From NCBI GenBank assembly GCA_002686055.1, contig NYZU01000003.1:79232-130375 (forward strand): 51,144 nucleotides of DNA. Direction: 5' to 3'. Numbering within the stretch: position 1 is the first letter of the stretch; each line of letters begins with the position of its first letter. Origin of the DNA: Oceanospirillaceae bacterium (GTDB lineage Bacteria; Pseudomonadota; Gammaproteobacteria; Pseudomonadales; Balneatricaceae). Shown here piece after piece: positions 35,125 to 45,501 of this stretch. Position numbers and translations under genes: made by a program. The notes below the pieces were generated by a model. That model saw nothing but the letters and a program-made list of their open reading frames with translations. It made no database searches and was not told the DNA's origin.

Positions 35125-35658
35125 TTACTTGCTGTTGGCGTAGGCTTCAGCCGCTGCAACAATTTTGGCACGGGCGGAGTCCGCACCTTCCCAGCTTTCT
35201 ACTTTAACCCATTTGCCTTTTTCCAAATTCTTGTAGTTCTCGAAGAACTCTTTGATCTGATTGCGCAATAATTCAGGCACATCATCGATATCATGCACAT
35301 CGTTGTATGCTTGGGTCAGCTTCTCATGGGGTACAGCAATCAATTTAGCATCAACCCCAGCTTCGTCGGTCATATTTAATACGCCTACAGGGCGACAACG
35401 AATTACGCTACCAGGCACTACAGGGTAAGGAGTTACTACCAGTACGTCCAAGGCATCGCCATCATCCGCGAGGGTATCGTTAATATAACCATAGTTGGCA
35501 GGGTAAAACATAGGAGAAGCCATAAAACGGTCAACGAATAGGGCATCACAGTCCTTTTCGATTTCGTACTTAACGGGCTCGCTGTTTGCTGGGATTTCAA
35601 TCACAACATAAACATCGTTTGGCAAATCTTTGCCAGCGGGAACTTGGCTGTAGCTCAT
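35125..35658 (-). CDS. ppa: Inorganic pyrophosphatase (family I)
   Basis: Ppa hydrolyses pyrophosphate and pulls biosynthetic reactions forward. The 177-aa product is the normal bacterial length and has [44 protein letters not shown] with the three metal-binding aspartates, and the later conserved [12 protein letters not shown] near the C-terminus. It stands alone between fbp and a terminator, on the minus strand. Confidence 0.97.
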   Translation of the reverse strand: MSYSQVPAGKDLPNDVYVVIEIPANSEPVKYEIEKDCDALFVDRFMASPMFYPANYGYINDTLADDGDALDVLVVTPYPVVPGSVIRCRPVGVLNMTDEAGVDAKLIAVPHEKLTQAYNDVHDIDDVPELLRNQIKEFFENYKNLEKGKWVKVESWEGADSARAKIVAAAEAYANSK

Positions 35659-35743
35659 GATAGTCTCGAGTAATTAAGGTTAATTAAGATTAAAGTATTA
35701 ATGGGCGCTGATTATACTGGTTACCTAGTATCAGTGCCAATGC

Positions 35744-36721
35744 TTAATCACCGGATTGTTGATGATAAACTTCAATACGTTCAACTTCTTCTTTTGAGCC
35801 CATTATCACAGGTACGCGCTGGTGTATTTGTTCGGGCTGGATATCCATAATAGAACCCTGAGAAGTGCTACAAGCACCTCCTGCTTGCTCTACTAAAAAA
35901 CTCATTGGATTACCTTCGTACATTAAGCGTAATTTGCCTGGTTTATCGGCTTCGCGACTATCCCAGGGATACATAAAAATACCGCCACGAGTCAAGATAC
36001 GATGAATTTCGGCAACCATTGAAGCTATCCAACGCATATTAAAGCGTTTGCCAATAGGGCCTTCCTCACCTTGCAATACATCCGCAATATAATCCTGCAT
36101 GGGGGCTTCCCAAAAGCGCTGATTGGACATATTAATGGCAAATTCTTGTGTCGCTTTTGGCACTTGTATTTGTTTATGAGTCTGATAGTAGTCGCCATCA
36201 TAATCCAAGGCATACATATCAACACCATTACCTGTGGTAAGGACTAGGGTAATAGCTGGGCCATACAATACATAGCCAGCAGCAACTTGTTGGTGGCCAG
36301 GTTGCAAAAAGTCTTGCATGGTAACTTGGCTGCCAGGAGTCTTAGTTGGCAGAATTGAGAAGATAGTGCCGACAGAAACATTTATATCAATATTAGAGCT
36401 GCCATCCAGTGGGTCAAAGGTGACTAGATAACGTCCTTCATCACTACCACCGATTACATCTTCCTCTTCCTCGGAGGCGACGCCAGCTACGTGACGATTA
36501 TTTAGCAGAGCATGCTTAAGTAGTGCATTGGCGACCACATCTAATTTTTTTTGCACCTCGCCTTGGATATTTTCTGAGCTTTCGCTGCCATATACGCTGC
36601 TTAAGGCGCCACCTTTAAGTTTGCCGCCAATACTTTTACAAGTAGCGGCAATGGTGTCTAGGACTTCTTTTAAAGAAGGGTCGATATCGGTATGTTTTAA
36701 TGCATCGTGGAGATTAAGCAT
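35744..36721 (-). CDS. fbp: Fructose-1,6-bisphosphatase class I
   Basis: Fbp removes the 1-phosphate from fructose 1,6-bisphosphate in gluconeogenesis. The 325-aa product has GVASEEEEDVI, the metal site VTFDPLDGSSNIDINVSVGTIFSI, LRYMEGNP-like LRLMYEGNPMSFLVEQAGG, and GGIFMYPWDSR in the core. Length is typical of class I. It precedes ppa by 85 bp with no clear terminator between, so the two might share a transcript. The bases directly before the ATG (GGCCTCCT) are not Shine-Dalgarno-like; GGAAATA farther up may serve. Confidence 0.96.
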   Translation of the reverse strand: MLNLHDALKHTDIDPSLKEVLDTIAATCKSIGGKLKGGALSSVYGSESSENIQGEVQKKLDVVANALLKHALLNNRHVAGVASEEEEDVIGGSDEGRYLVTFDPLDGSSNIDINVSVGTIFSILPTKTPGSQVTMQDFLQPGHQQVAAGYVLYGPAITLVLTTGNGVDMYALDYDGDYYQTHKQIQVPKATQEFAINMSNQRFWEAPMQDYIADVLQGEEGPIGKRFNMRWIASMVAEIHRILTRGGIFMYPWDSREADKPGKLRLMYEGNPMSFLVEQAGGACSTSQGSIMDIQPEQIHQRVPVIMGSKEEVERIEVYHQQSGD

Positions 36722-36857
36722 AGGAGGCCATATTTCCTTTTTCGGCTAGGGTTGTGGGTGCGGAAAATAAGAGTTACCAATTATAGGTCAAAAAATATCC
36801 CAAGTCTTGATTATCGTTGGTACAATGGGTTTTTTATGTCCCTTTTTAGGTAATGTC

Positions 36858-37484
36858 ATGGCTCTTTTGCAACAACCACCAAAGGTGATCACCTTGGCCA
36901 TTACAGGTGCCTCTGGTGCGCCTTATGCTTTACGCTTGTTACAGTGTTTAGTGAATACAGGCTGTCAGGTAAATATTTTGGTTTCATCGGCAGCACAGGT
37001 TGTTTTAGCTACTGAAACTGATTGGCAGTTACCCGGTGATAAGCAGGCTCAAACGGCTTATTTTGCTGAACGAGTGGGTGCTAAAGATGGGCAAATTAAG
37101 GTCTTTGGTAAACAACAATGGATGGCACCTGTCGCTTCTGGCTCGGGTGCTGGCGAGGCGATGGTGGTTTGTCCATGCAGTACTGGCAGTTTGTCAGCCA
37201 TTGCCAATGGGGCTTGTGATAATCTGATTGAACGCGCAGCAGATGTGCATCTAAAAGAGCGTCGTCCTTTGATTATCGTGCCTCGTGAGGCGCCATATAG
37301 TGCGATTCATTTAGAAAATATGCTCAAGCTAACCAATATGGGCGCCTTGATTATGCCTGCTAGCCCCGGCTTTTATCACCAGCCACAAAGCATTAATGAC
37401 CTAGTCGACTTTATAGTGGCACGTATTCTTGATCAATTATGTTTACCACAGCAATTAATGCCAAATTGGGGTGAAAGTACCTAA
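36858..37484 (+). CDS. ubiX: Flavin prenyltransferase UbiX
   Basis: UbiX makes prenylated FMN for the UbiD decarboxylase in ubiquinone synthesis. The 208-aa product has [104 protein letters not shown] and a C-terminal [14 protein letters not shown] at 36858 has AGGTAA eight bases upstream; an in-frame ATG at 36825 would add a non-conserved MGFLCP tail. It is divergent from fbp; mpl, which precedes it in some relatives, is absent. Confidence 0.94.
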   Translation: MALLQQPPKVITLAITGASGAPYALRLLQCLVNTGCQVNILVSSAAQVVLATETDWQLPGDKQAQTAYFAERVGAKDGQIKVFGKQQWMAPVASGSGAGEAMVVCPCSTGSLSAIANGACDNLIERAADVHLKERRPLIIVPREAPYSAIHLENMLKLTNMGALIMPASPGFYHQPQSINDLVDFIVARILDQLCLPQQLMPNWGEST

Positions 37485-37699
37485 TCTATTTAGCTTGCGC
37501 TGTATATTTGGTGTGAGCTTATCATTGTCGCCCCAAAGGCCAGCCAATATGGGTATATTTGCACTAAATGACTACGTTGTTAGGTGGTTTCAAGCTATAA
37601 TTAGTGGTTTGAAAAAACTCATTGATTAGTCTGTGCAAAGTCATATCGAATGGGCTCCAGCACTAATCATGTTACAAGATCAATAAATGGGAGCAATAA

Positions 37700-38971
37700 A
37701 TGTCTGTAATTGAGTATATGCATACCCTAGGTCAACAAGCCAGAGCGGCAGCCGCTGCATTGGCGCAGACGCCTACCGCACAAAAAAATGCGGCCTTGGT
37801 GGCTATGGCTGAGGCCATGGATGCAGCTCGTCCGGCATTAATTGCGGCTAATGCCAAAGATTTGGCAGCAGCTGAAGCTAATGGTTTGGATGCCGCTATG
37901 CTTGATCGCCTAAGGATCACCGATGCTGGTATTGATGCCATGATGGAAGGTTTGCGTCAGGTTGCTGATTTAGCTGACCCAGTGGGTGAAATTACCGATA
38001 TGAGCTATCGTCCCTCCGGCATCCAGATTGGCAAGATGCGGGTGCCTCTTGGTGTTGTTGGCATTATTTATGAGTCACGCCCCAATGTGACTATTGATGC
38101 AGCCAGCTTATGTTTAAAGTCTGGTAACGCTGCCATTTTGCGTGGCGGCTCAGAAGCGAGTCATTCCAATCAAGCCATTGCTGCTTGCGTTACCGCGGGC
38201 CTGCAACAGGCTGGTTTGCCAGAGTATGCAGTGCAAGTAGTCAATACCACTGATAGAGAAGCGGTAGGCCAATTAATCAGTATGCCAGAGTTTGTTGATG
38301 TGATTGTGCCCAGAGGCGGTAAGGGGCTTATTGAGCGGATTAGCAAAGATGCTAGGGTGCCAGTGATTAAGCATTTGGATGGCAATTGCCATGTGTATTT
38401 AGACGATGAAGCTGATGTTACCAAAGCCATCAATATTAGTATCAATGCTAAAACCCGCCGTTATGGCGTTTGTAATGCGATGGAAACCTTGCTGGTATCA
38501 GCCTCTCGTGCGGCGGAGTTACTGCCTGAGATTGCTCAACATCTGCAAGAGTTTGAGGTGGAATTGCGTGTTTGTGAGCAGGCCAATGCGCTTTTGGGTA
38601 AGAGCAGTAGTGCCGGTGTCATTGCTGCTAGTGAAGACGATTGGTATGCGGAATATCTAGCGCCTATATTGGCAGTCAAGGTGGTGGCGGATATGCAGGA
38701 CGCCATTAACCATATTAATAAATACGGTTCTCACCATACAGATGCTATTGTCACGGAAAACTATACCAAAGCGCGTCAATTTATGACGGCTGTCGATTCC
38801 AGTTCGGTAATGGTAAATGCCAGTACTGGTTTTGCTGATGGTTTTGAATATGGATTGGGTGCTGAGATTGGTATCTCAACGGATAAAATTCATGCTCGTG
38901 GGCCAGTTGGTTTACAGGGCCTTACTTCGCAAAAATATGTAGTGTTTGGTGATGGCCATACCCGTCCTTAG
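37700..38971 (+). CDS. proA: Glutamate-5-semialdehyde dehydrogenase (gamma-glutamyl phosphate reductase) ProA
   Basis: ProA reduces gamma-glutamyl phosphate to glutamate semialdehyde in proline synthesis. The 423-aa product has [26 protein letters not shown]-type core, [15 protein letters not shown], the catalytic cysteine in [23 protein letters not shown] and [18 protein letters not shown]. Length is normal. The 215-bp gap upstream (37485-37699) shows no gene and no convincing promoter by eye. It leads the proA-nadD-rsfS-rlmH-mrdA-rodA run, a standard order in Pseudomonas relatives. Confidence 0.97.
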   Translation: MSVIEYMHTLGQQARAAAAALAQTPTAQKNAALVAMAEAMDAARPALIAANAKDLAAAEANGLDAAMLDRLRITDAGIDAMMEGLRQVADLADPVGEITDMSYRPSGIQIGKMRVPLGVVGIIYESRPNVTIDAASLCLKSGNAAILRGGSEASHSNQAIAACVTAGLQQAGLPEYAVQVVNTTDREAVGQLISMPEFVDVIVPRGGKGLIERISKDARVPVIKHLDGNCHVYLDDEADVTKAINISINAKTRRYGVCNAMETLLVSASRAAELLPEIAQHLQEFEVELRVCEQANALLGKSSSAGVIAASEDDWYAEYLAPILAVKVVADMQDAINHINKYGSHHTDAIVTENYTKARQFMTAVDSSSVMVNASTGFADGFEYGLGAEIGISTDKIHARGPVGLQGLTSQKYVVFGDGHTRP

Positions 38972-38986
38972 GGAAGTAAATTAAGC

Positions 38987-39631
38987 ATGGTTAAAGTCTG
39001 CTTTGGTGGTACTTTTGATCCAGTTCATATGGGTCATATTGGCTCTGCCATTGCCCTCAGCGAGTTGTTATCGGTTGCGGTAACCATGCTGCCAAATGGT
39101 AGGCCAAGCCATCGCAGTAAACCCGGTGCAAGTGCGCAACAACGTCTAGATATGTTGCGTTTGGCTTGTGCAGATAAACCCCAGCTGATGGTCGATAGCC
39201 GTGAAATTGAGCGACTTGGGCCTAGCTATACTTTTGACAGTGTTAAAAGTATGCGTGCAGAAATGGATGCTGCTGAGGTGTTGATATGGTGTCTTGGCGC
39301 TGATGCTTTTGCTCAATTACATACTTGGCATAAGTGGCGGGAGCTGTTGCATTATACCCATTTATTGGTGTTGCAAAGACCTGGCAGTTTGGAGCCTAAA
39401 GAGGTTGATTTGTTGGCATTTTGGCAGCAGCATCAGGTTAATCAACCACAACAATTAATGGCTAGCCCTAAAGGTGCAATAGCCACTGTGCGCTTGCCTC
39501 AATTCGCTGTCTCAGCCACGGCTATTAGGCAGCACTTTGAGCAAGGCACAATACCACCGGAACATATGTTACCGGCAGAGGTAGCCCATTATATAATGGC
39601 GCAAAATTTATATAACTTGGAAACAAATTAA
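38987..39631 (+). CDS. nadD: Nicotinate-nucleotide adenylyltransferase NadD
   Basis: NadD adenylates nicotinate mononucleotide to deamido-NAD. The 214-aa nucleotidyltransferase has [18 protein letters not shown] with the HxGH signature, [49 protein letters not shown] and the ISTMS-like [13 protein letters not shown]. Length is typical. It starts 15 bp after proA and precedes rsfS by two bases. Confidence 0.95.
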   Translation: MVKVCFGGTFDPVHMGHIGSAIALSELLSVAVTMLPNGRPSHRSKPGASAQQRLDMLRLACADKPQLMVDSREIERLGPSYTFDSVKSMRAEMDAAEVLIWCLGADAFAQLHTWHKWRELLHYTHLLVLQRPGSLEPKEVDLLAFWQQHQVNQPQQLMASPKGAIATVRLPQFAVSATAIRQHFEQGTIPPEHMLPAEVAHYIMAQNLYNLETN

Positions 39632-39633
39632 TT

Positions 39634-40002
39634 ATGACTATGTCCGTAGAAGCATTATTAGAGCTGGTAACTAAAGCCCTCGATGATATGAAAGGCAAGG
39701 ATATCGTTAAGTTGGATGTGCGCAGCTTGTCGAGTGTCACTGATTATATGGTGATTGCCACAGGTACCTCTAATCGTCATGTAAAATCCTTGGCTGAGGA
39801 AGTATCCTACAAGGCTAAACAGGCTGGTTATGCACCTCTGGGCGTAGAAGGTGAAGTAAGTAGTGATTGGGTATTGGCTGACTTGGGTGACGTTATTGTC
39901 CACGTTATGCAGGCTGAGGCACGTGATTTTTATGACTTGGAGCGTCTATGGAATCCAGCTTTACAAGATAATGCACCAGCTACTTTAACAGTAGAGGATT
40001 AG
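39634..40002 (+). CDS. rsfS: Ribosomal silencing factor RsfS
   Basis: RsfS binds L14 and blocks subunit joining in slow growth. The 122-aa product has [71 protein letters not shown] and [11 protein letters not shown], the diagnostic series of the Iojap family. It lies two bases after nadD and 12 bp before rlmH, the usual arrangement. Confidence 0.96.
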   Translation: MTMSVEALLELVTKALDDMKGKDIVKLDVRSLSSVTDYMVIATGTSNRHVKSLAEEVSYKAKQAGYAPLGVEGEVSSDWVLADLGDVIVHVMQAEARDFYDLERLWNPALQDNAPATLTVED

Positions 40003-40014
40003 TTTTACTGGGTC

Positions 40015-40482
40015 ATGAAGATTAAGTTATTGGCGGTGGGTAACAAGATGCCCCCATGGGTTACTGCAGGCTATCAAGAGTATGCCAAACGCTTGCCTGC
40101 CTATATGCAATTGCAGTTGCAGGAATTGCCTTTAGGCTTCCGTGGTGCAAGTGCTGACCCCGCCAAGGCTTTGCAGCAAGAGGGCGATGCCATGTTGGCG
40201 GCCATTGCCCAAGATGATCGAGTGGTGGCACTTGACGTCAAAGGTAAAGCTTGGAGTACTGAGGAACTAGCCAAACAATGTGCCGATTGGCAGATGGATG
40301 GACGCAATGTTAGTTTACTAGTGGGCGGCCCCAACGGGTTGGCGTCATCATGCCTGCAACGCGCTGATCAAAAGTGGTCGTTATCACCCCTTACCTTGCC
40401 ACATCCACTTGTGCGTGTATTATTAGCTGAACAGCTATACCGCGCTTGGTCAATTCTTAATAACCACCCCTATCATAAGTAG
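40015..40482 (+). CDS. rlmH: 23S rRNA (pseudouridine-1915-N3) methyltransferase RlmH
   Basis: RlmH is a SPOUT enzyme that methylates pseudouridine 1915 in helix 69 of 23S rRNA. The 155-aa product is full length with [34 protein letters not shown], the SAM knot segment [14 protein letters not shown], and [26 protein letters not shown] ending NNHPYHK. The family usually reads LPHGLVR and ends YHR or YHK; here the glycine is proline, a mild departure whose effect is unknown. Confidence 0.95.
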   Translation: MKIKLLAVGNKMPPWVTAGYQEYAKRLPAYMQLQLQELPLGFRGASADPAKALQQEGDAMLAAIAQDDRVVALDVKGKAWSTEELAKQCADWQMDGRNVSLLVGGPNGLASSCLQRADQKWSLSPLTLPHPLVRVLLAEQLYRAWSILNNHPYHK

Positions 40483-40490
40483 GCTTGCTT

Positions 40491-42365
40491 ATGTCTTGGT
40501 CCAATATGAACGACAAGCAATATGAAAACGAACGTTTTCAAATGCGTCTGTGGTTTGCCTTGGGCATCATCTTATTAATATTTGGGGCTTTAATAAGCCG
40601 TTTGGTCTATTTGCAGGTTATTGAACACGATCATTATATGACTGTGGCAGAAGATAATCGCCATCAATTGCAACCCATAGCGCCCACTAGGGGGCTGATC
40701 TATGATACCAAAGGTCGCTTATTAGCCGGTAATCGTGCCACTCATAGTGTGGCTATAGTTCCTGAGCTACTTGAGGGTGGTATGCAGGGTGTGGATACAA
40801 CGATTGCTCAATTACAAACCATCATTGCCATTGATGAAAATGATATCAAGCGCTTTGCTCGACGTTTACGTCAAGCGCGCAAACCATTTAGTTCTATTCC
40901 ACTAAGGTATCGATTAACGGAACAAGAAATTGCCAAAATTACTGTTAATCAGCACCATTTGCAAGGCGTTAGAGTCGAAGCGGAATTAGTACGCTACTAT
41001 CCTTTTGATAATGGCTTTGTTCATGCCTTGGGGTATGTGGGGCGAATAAATGATCGTGAAATCGCCTATTTAGATGCGGTGAATTACAGTGACACCCACC
41101 ATGTAGGAAAATTGGGTGTCGAAAAATATTATGAAAATGAGCTCCATGGCCAGGTCGGCTACCAGACCGTGGAAACCAATGCTCGAGGCCGCGTATTACG
41201 GGTCTTAGATCGTGTTGAACCCGTTCCCGGACAGGATATAACCCTGCATCTTGATGCGCTTTTGCAACAAAAGGCAGCGCAACTTTTGGAGGGTAAACGG
41301 GGTGCTATTGTGGCTATTGATCCAAACACTGGGGGTGTATTGGCTATGGTCAGTGCGCCCAGTTATGGCGCTAATCAATTTGTCACTGGCATTAGTAGTA
41401 AAGCCTACGGTGAACTAAGAAATTCCGATGAATTGCCATTATTTAATCGTGCCCTAAGGGGACGCTACCCACCTGCGTCTACGGTGAAACCAGTTATCGC
41501 TTTAGCTGGTATAGATACCGGTTTGATTAGGCGTGATTATTCCATTCAAGATCCTGGCTACTATCAATTATCTGAAGGCGGGCGTTTGTATCGTGATTGG
41601 AAAGAAGGTGGTCATGGTGAAGTTGATTTGCATAAGTCAATTGTCGAGTCTGTGGATACTTATTATTACGATATTGGCCATCAAATGGGTAATGAACCCA
41701 TGACCCGATATTTGGCTAAATTTGGCCTTGGCCAAATTACTATTGCTGATCAGCCAGAGGCCTTGGAGGCGGTTTTACCCACCAAAACTTGGAAGCGAGC
41801 CGTGCGCAGCGCGTCGTGGTTTCCGGGTGATTCTTTAAACTTAAGTATTGGGCAGGGCTTTCTATCAGCAACGCCATTACAGTTAGCCACCATGACGATG
41901 GTCATGGCCAATAAAGGTAAATGGCACCAAATACGTATGATTAAGAGTATTGATGGCACTGAAGTGAGTGCTATTGAGCAGATTAATCGCAGCCAACCAG
42001 TTATTCCTGAAGATGTAAAACTACGTCGTTCAAGTGATTGGGAGCGCTTGCATAAAGCCATGGAAGATGTGATGCATGGGCGTATGGGTACAGCCCGACG
42101 CAGTGGTGCTGATAGTGCATATCGCATAGCGGGTAAAACGGGCACTGCTCAGGTAAAAGGCATTAAGCAGGATGAAGAATATGATGCCGAGAAAATCGCC
42201 GAACGCTTACGTGACCATGGTCTATTTGTTGGCTGGGCGCCGGCAAAGAATCCCGCTATTGTAATAGCCGTGGTGGTGGAAAATGGGGGTGGTGGTAGTT
42301 CTGCGGCTGCACCTTTGGCTAGACAGCTATTTGACACTTATTTACTGGATCAAGATGATGGCTGA
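40491..42365 (+). CDS. mrdA: Penicillin-binding protein 2, elongasome transpeptidase
   Basis: PBP2 cross-links new peptidoglycan during lateral wall growth with RodA. The 624-aa product has a short cytoplasmic tail, one transmembrane helix (WFALGIILLIFGALISRLVY), the pedestal/dimerisation region with RGLIYDTKGRLLAGN, and the transpeptidase domain. Active-site motifs are SxxK as ASTVK (serine about residue 330), SxN-type SVDTYYY and KTG as AGKTGTAQVKG near residue 548. The ATG at 40491 has AGG about eight bases upstream; an ATG five codons later is also possible. It overlaps rodA. Confidence 0.95.
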   Translation: MSWSNMNDKQYENERFQMRLWFALGIILLIFGALISRLVYLQVIEHDHYMTVAEDNRHQLQPIAPTRGLIYDTKGRLLAGNRATHSVAIVPELLEGGMQGVDTTIAQLQTIIAIDENDIKRFARRLRQARKPFSSIPLRYRLTEQEIAKITVNQHHLQGVRVEAELVRYYPFDNGFVHALGYVGRINDREIAYLDAVNYSDTHHVGKLGVEKYYENELHGQVGYQTVETNARGRVLRVLDRVEPVPGQDITLHLDALLQQKAAQLLEGKRGAIVAIDPNTGGVLAMVSAPSYGANQFVTGISSKAYGELRNSDELPLFNRALRGRYPPASTVKPVIALAGIDTGLIRRDYSIQDPGYYQLSEGGRLYRDWKEGGHGEVDLHKSIVESVDTYYYDIGHQMGNEPMTRYLAKFGLGQITIADQPEALEAVLPTKTWKRAVRSASWFPGDSLNLSIGQGFLSATPLQLATMTMVMANKGKWHQIRMIKSIDGTEVSAIEQINRSQPVIPEDVKLRRSSDWERLHKAMEDVMHGRMGTARRSGADSAYRIAGKTGTAQVKGIKQDEEYDAEKIAERLRDHGLFVGWAPAKNPAIVIAVVVENGGGGSSAAAPLARQLFDTYLLDQDDG

Positions 42366-43506
42366 TTTTCAACGTTCGGTGCCAGATTCCAGAAGTTTCC
42401 TCCGCCGCGGTCCTAGTATCTTGGCTCGGAGTCGTATTGATCTGTGGTTGTTGTTGCCAGTTTTATGCATTATGGGCCTGGGGTTAGTGGTTCTATACTC
42501 AGGTGCTGGTGCTAGTGAGGAAGCCGTGAATAAGCAACTGTTGCGGTATGGCGTTGCCCTATTAGGTATGCTGATAATGGCACATATTAATTTGCGAGAA
42601 ATTGAGCGTTTTGTCCCAGTATTTTATGTCATTGGTGTGCTATTGCTAGTGGCTGTATTGTTATTCGGTGTGGGTGCTAAAGGTGCCCAGCGTTGGTTGC
42701 AGGTATTTGGTATGCCACGTTTCCAGCCCTCCGAACTGTTAAAATTGGCAGTGCCATTGACGGTGGCTTGGTATTTATGTGGCCGCACCCGCCCAACGAG
42801 CTTTGGGAACACCTTAGTAGCCTTTATTCTAGTCAGTATCCCAGTCTTTCTAATTGCGAAACAGCCAGATTTAGGGACGGCTCTGTTGATTGGTGCATCG
42901 GGCTTATTTGTTATCTTTTTTGGTGGTTTGCTATGGCGTTATGTGATGTTAGCTGTGTTTGCTGGTGCTGCTGGGTTGCCCGTTTTGTGGAGCTTTATGC
43001 ATGCCTATCAAAAACAACGAGTAATGACCTTCTTAGATCCTGAAAGTGACCCTTTGGGGGCAGGTTGGAATATTATTCAATCCAAGATTGCCATTGGCTC
43101 GGGTGGTTTGACCGGCAAAGGCTGGTTGCAAGGCACCCAATCTCACTTAGACTTTCTGCCGGAAACCCATACCGATTTTATTATTGCTGTATTAGCCGAA
43201 GAATTTGGTTTCTTAGGGGTGCTATTGCTACTGTTTTTTTATGTGCTGATTTTAATCCGCGGACTTATTATTGCTGGTAAAGCACAGGATCCTTTTAGTC
43301 GTATGCTAGCTGCCGGCTTAACCATGACCTTTTTTGTTTATGTGGTGGTTAATATTGGTATGGTTAGTGGTTTACTGCCGGTTGTTGGCGTGCCATTACC
43401 CTTAGTGAGTTATGGTGGTACCTCAGCAGTAACTCTAATGTTAAGTATTGGTATGTTAATGTCCATTCGAGCGCAACGCACATCTAGACGAATGCGCAAG
43501 GTCTAG
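42355..43506 (+). CDS. rodA: Rod-shape peptidoglycan glycosyltransferase RodA
   Basis: RodA is the SEDS-family glycosyltransferase that polymerises glycan strands with PBP2. The product of 383 aa has about ten transmembrane helices and family landmarks GLVVLYSGAG, GAKGAQRWLQVFGMPRFQPSELLKLAVPL, KQPDLGTALLI, GWNIIQSKIAIGSGGLTGKGWLQGTQ, FLPETHTDFIIAVLAEEFGFLG and GMVSGLLPVVGVPLPLVSYGGTS. It overlaps mrdA by 11 bp. In relatives mltB comes next; here eight opposite-strand genes intervene. Confidence 0.96.
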   Translation: MMADFQRSVPDSRSFLRRGPSILARSRIDLWLLLPVLCIMGLGLVVLYSGAGASEEAVNKQLLRYGVALLGMLIMAHINLREIERFVPVFYVIGVLLLVAVLLFGVGAKGAQRWLQVFGMPRFQPSELLKLAVPLTVAWYLCGRTRPTSFGNTLVAFILVSIPVFLIAKQPDLGTALLIGASGLFVIFFGGLLWRYVMLAVFAGAAGLPVLWSFMHAYQKQRVMTFLDPESDPLGAGWNIIQSKIAIGSGGLTGKGWLQGTQSHLDFLPETHTDFIIAVLAEEFGFLGVLLLLFFYVLILIRGLIIAGKAQDPFSRMLAAGLTMTFFVYVVVNIGMVSGLLPVVGVPLPLVSYGGTSAVTLMLSIGMLMSIRAQRTSRRMRKV

Positions 43507-43539
43507 TGGGCCTAAGGGAATAAAGGACTTCCCATAGAT

Positions 43540-44619
43540 TTAGGAATAGAGTTTGGGTATGCGTTGACCAACGCGGGTGATCAACTCATAACCAATAGTG
43601 CCAATATAGTTTGCCACGTCGTTTGGGCTAAGGTCTGGGCCCCATAGGCAGACCGGGGTTCCCACTTCCACACCCTTAATATCAGTGACATCAACGGTTA
43701 ACATATCCATGGAGATACGCCCAACAAGACTGGCGTGCTGGCCGTTAACCATTAATGGTGTGCCATTACCAGCATGGCGAGGGTAGCCATCGCCGTAACC
43801 CATAGCTACTGTAGCTATAACTGAATCACGCTGGGCGGTCCATACTTGACCATAGCCCACACCCTCACCAGCATTAATGTGGCGTAACGAAATCACTGCT
43901 GAATGCAGAGACATAACAGGTGTTAAACCCTGACTACTCTTATGATCAAGGTTTAAGGGTGAGTTTCCGTACAGCATATAACCAGCACGATTCCAGGTGC
44001 CATGAGCTTGAGGCCAAGCCATAATCGCAGCTGAATTAGCCAAGCTAGTAGACATCTTGGCATCAGGAAGATGCTCTTGAAAACAGTGCATCTGGCGCTT
44101 AGTAAAGTCGTTATCAAGCTCATCGGCGCAGGCAAAATGGCTAGCTATAACTATATCGGCATGAACATTTTTGCTATTACGTAATTGTGCAACTAGGTCA
44201 GCCAAGCGTTTAGGGGCAACGCCTAAACGATGCATACCCGTGTCCATTTTAACCCACACCGATACTGGCTTAGGTAGGGTGGCATTGATAATTGCCTCGG
44301 CTTGCCAAGAATCCTCTACCATTAACCACAGATTTTGTTGGGCGGCAGTGGTTATCTCATCAGGGGTAAAAGCACCCTCTAATAGTAGAATAGGTTTATT
44401 GATACCAGCGTCACGTAATTGCAGAGCTTCTTCGATACAGGCTACTCCAAAAGCAGGTGCATAAGCATTCAAAGCCCGAGCACAAGCAATAGCCCCATGA
44501 CCATAGGCATCAGCTTTGATAATTGCCATGGTCTTAGACTTGGGAGCTAATTCGCAGGCCCACTGATAATTACGGATCAGGGCCGGCAAATCGACTTGTA
44601 AATAACTGGGGCGAGCCAT
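43540..44619 (-). CDS. alr: Alanine racemase
   Basis: Alr interconverts L- and D-alanine with PLP. The 359-aa product has the PLP-lysine motif AIIKADAYGHG (K35), MDTGMHRLG, the second catalytic tyrosine in GEGVGYGQVWTA, MGYGDGYPRHAGNGTPLMVNG and RISMDMLTVDV. Length is typical for the Alr/DadX family; sequence alone does not tell an essential anabolic Alr from a catabolic DadX. It is the last gene of the minus-strand D-amino-acid operon, 23 bp after the transaminase, and converges on rodA. The operon context favours a catabolic or salvage role, though a wall-precursor role cannot be excluded. Confidence 0.93.
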   Translation of the reverse strand: MARPSYLQVDLPALIRNYQWACELAPKSKTMAIIKADAYGHGAIACARALNAYAPAFGVACIEEALQLRDAGINKPILLLEGAFTPDEITTAAQQNLWLMVEDSWQAEAIINATLPKPVSVWVKMDTGMHRLGVAPKRLADLVAQLRNSKNVHADIVIASHFACADELDNDFTKRQMHCFQEHLPDAKMSTSLANSAAIMAWPQAHGTWNRAGYMLYGNSPLNLDHKSSQGLTPVMSLHSAVISLRHINAGEGVGYGQVWTAQRDSVIATVAMGYGDGYPRHAGNGTPLMVNGQHASLVGRISMDMLTVDVTDIKGVEVGTPVCLWGPDLSPNDVANYIGTIGYELITRVGQRIPKLYS

Positions 44620-44642
44620 ACAGAAACCTTAATAAGAGTAAC

Positions 44643-45500
44643 CTAGTAATTATATTTGCCGGCACTATACAGTTTTGCCGCTTGTTCCCATACTGGGCCA
44701 GGGCGGCCACCACTTACAGGCTGGCCATCTAACTCAATTACCGGAGCAATTTCTTTGCTAGAGCTGGAGATCCAAATTTCATCAGCTTGGCGCACTTCAT
44801 CCATTGTTACCACCCGTTCTTCAACGGGAATAGAGCCGTCCTTACGCAGCACATCAAGGGCAATTAAACGGGTAATGCCCGCTAGTATTTGGTTATCTAG
44901 TGGGGGTGTAATAAGGGTACCATCCTTAACAATAAAGGCGTTACAAGCACCACATTCTGTCAGTTCATTGGCATCGTTATATAGTAATACCTCGCCATTG
45001 CCTTGGGCATAGCCATTTTGGAAATGCATCACATTGCCAAGTAGCGATATGGACTTGATCTGACAACGCCGCCAGCGTTTATCCAGCATACTCGAAACTT
45101 TATAGCCTTTAACACTATCGCGTTCAGGAATGGGTGCTGGTGGTATTTCCGTGGGCATGGCAAACACTGTCGGCTTAACCCCTTGAGGATAGGGGTGGTG
45201 ACGTTTATTGTCAGCACCTCGGGTCACATGCAGGTAGAGACCTAATTGTGGAGATGGATTACGAGCAATCAATTCTTCACAAACTTGGCGCCATTCATTA
45301 TGGCGCCATTCAAGACCAATTTCTAAGGTTGCCAAACCCTCTAGCATACGGTCTATATGCGGCCCAAAACCTACCATTTTGCCAGCATAAGAAGGAATAA
45401 CCTCATAAATACCATCGCCAAACAAAAAGCCACGATCTAATGGGGATATACGGGCTTCATCTAGGGGCATATAAGTGCCGTTTAAGTATGCAATTGTCAT
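44643..45500 (-). CDS. dat: D-amino-acid transaminase-like class IV aminotransferase
   Basis: A 285-aa fold-type IV PLP enzyme. D-amino-acid transaminase interconverts D-Ala plus 2-oxoglutarate and D-Glu plus pyruvate. Landmarks are YLNGTYMPLDEARISPLDRGFLFGDGIYEV, the PLP lysine K149 in CQIKSISLLGNVM (equivalent to K145 of the Bacillus enzyme), LTECGACNAFIVKDG and the ITRLIALDVL segment. Branched-chain aminotransferase or aminodeoxychorismate lyase share the fold, but placement next to alr, a D-glutamate cyclase homologue and 5-oxoprolinase supports D-amino-acid specificity. ATG at 45500 is chosen; it follows the lysR stop by one base, so the two are probably coupled. Confidence 0.85.
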   Translation of the reverse strand: MTIAYLNGTYMPLDEARISPLDRGFLFGDGIYEVIPSYAGKMVGFGPHIDRMLEGLATLEIGLEWRHNEWRQVCEELIARNPSPQLGLYLHVTRGADNKRHHPYPQGVKPTVFAMPTEIPPAPIPERDSVKGYKVSSMLDKRWRRCQIKSISLLGNVMHFQNGYAQGNGEVLLYNDANELTECGACNAFIVKDGTLITPPLDNQILAGITRLIALDVLRKDGSIPVEERVVTMDEVRQADEIWISSSSKEIAPVIELDGQPVSGGRPGPVWEQAAKLYSAGKYNY

Positions 45501-45501
45501 A

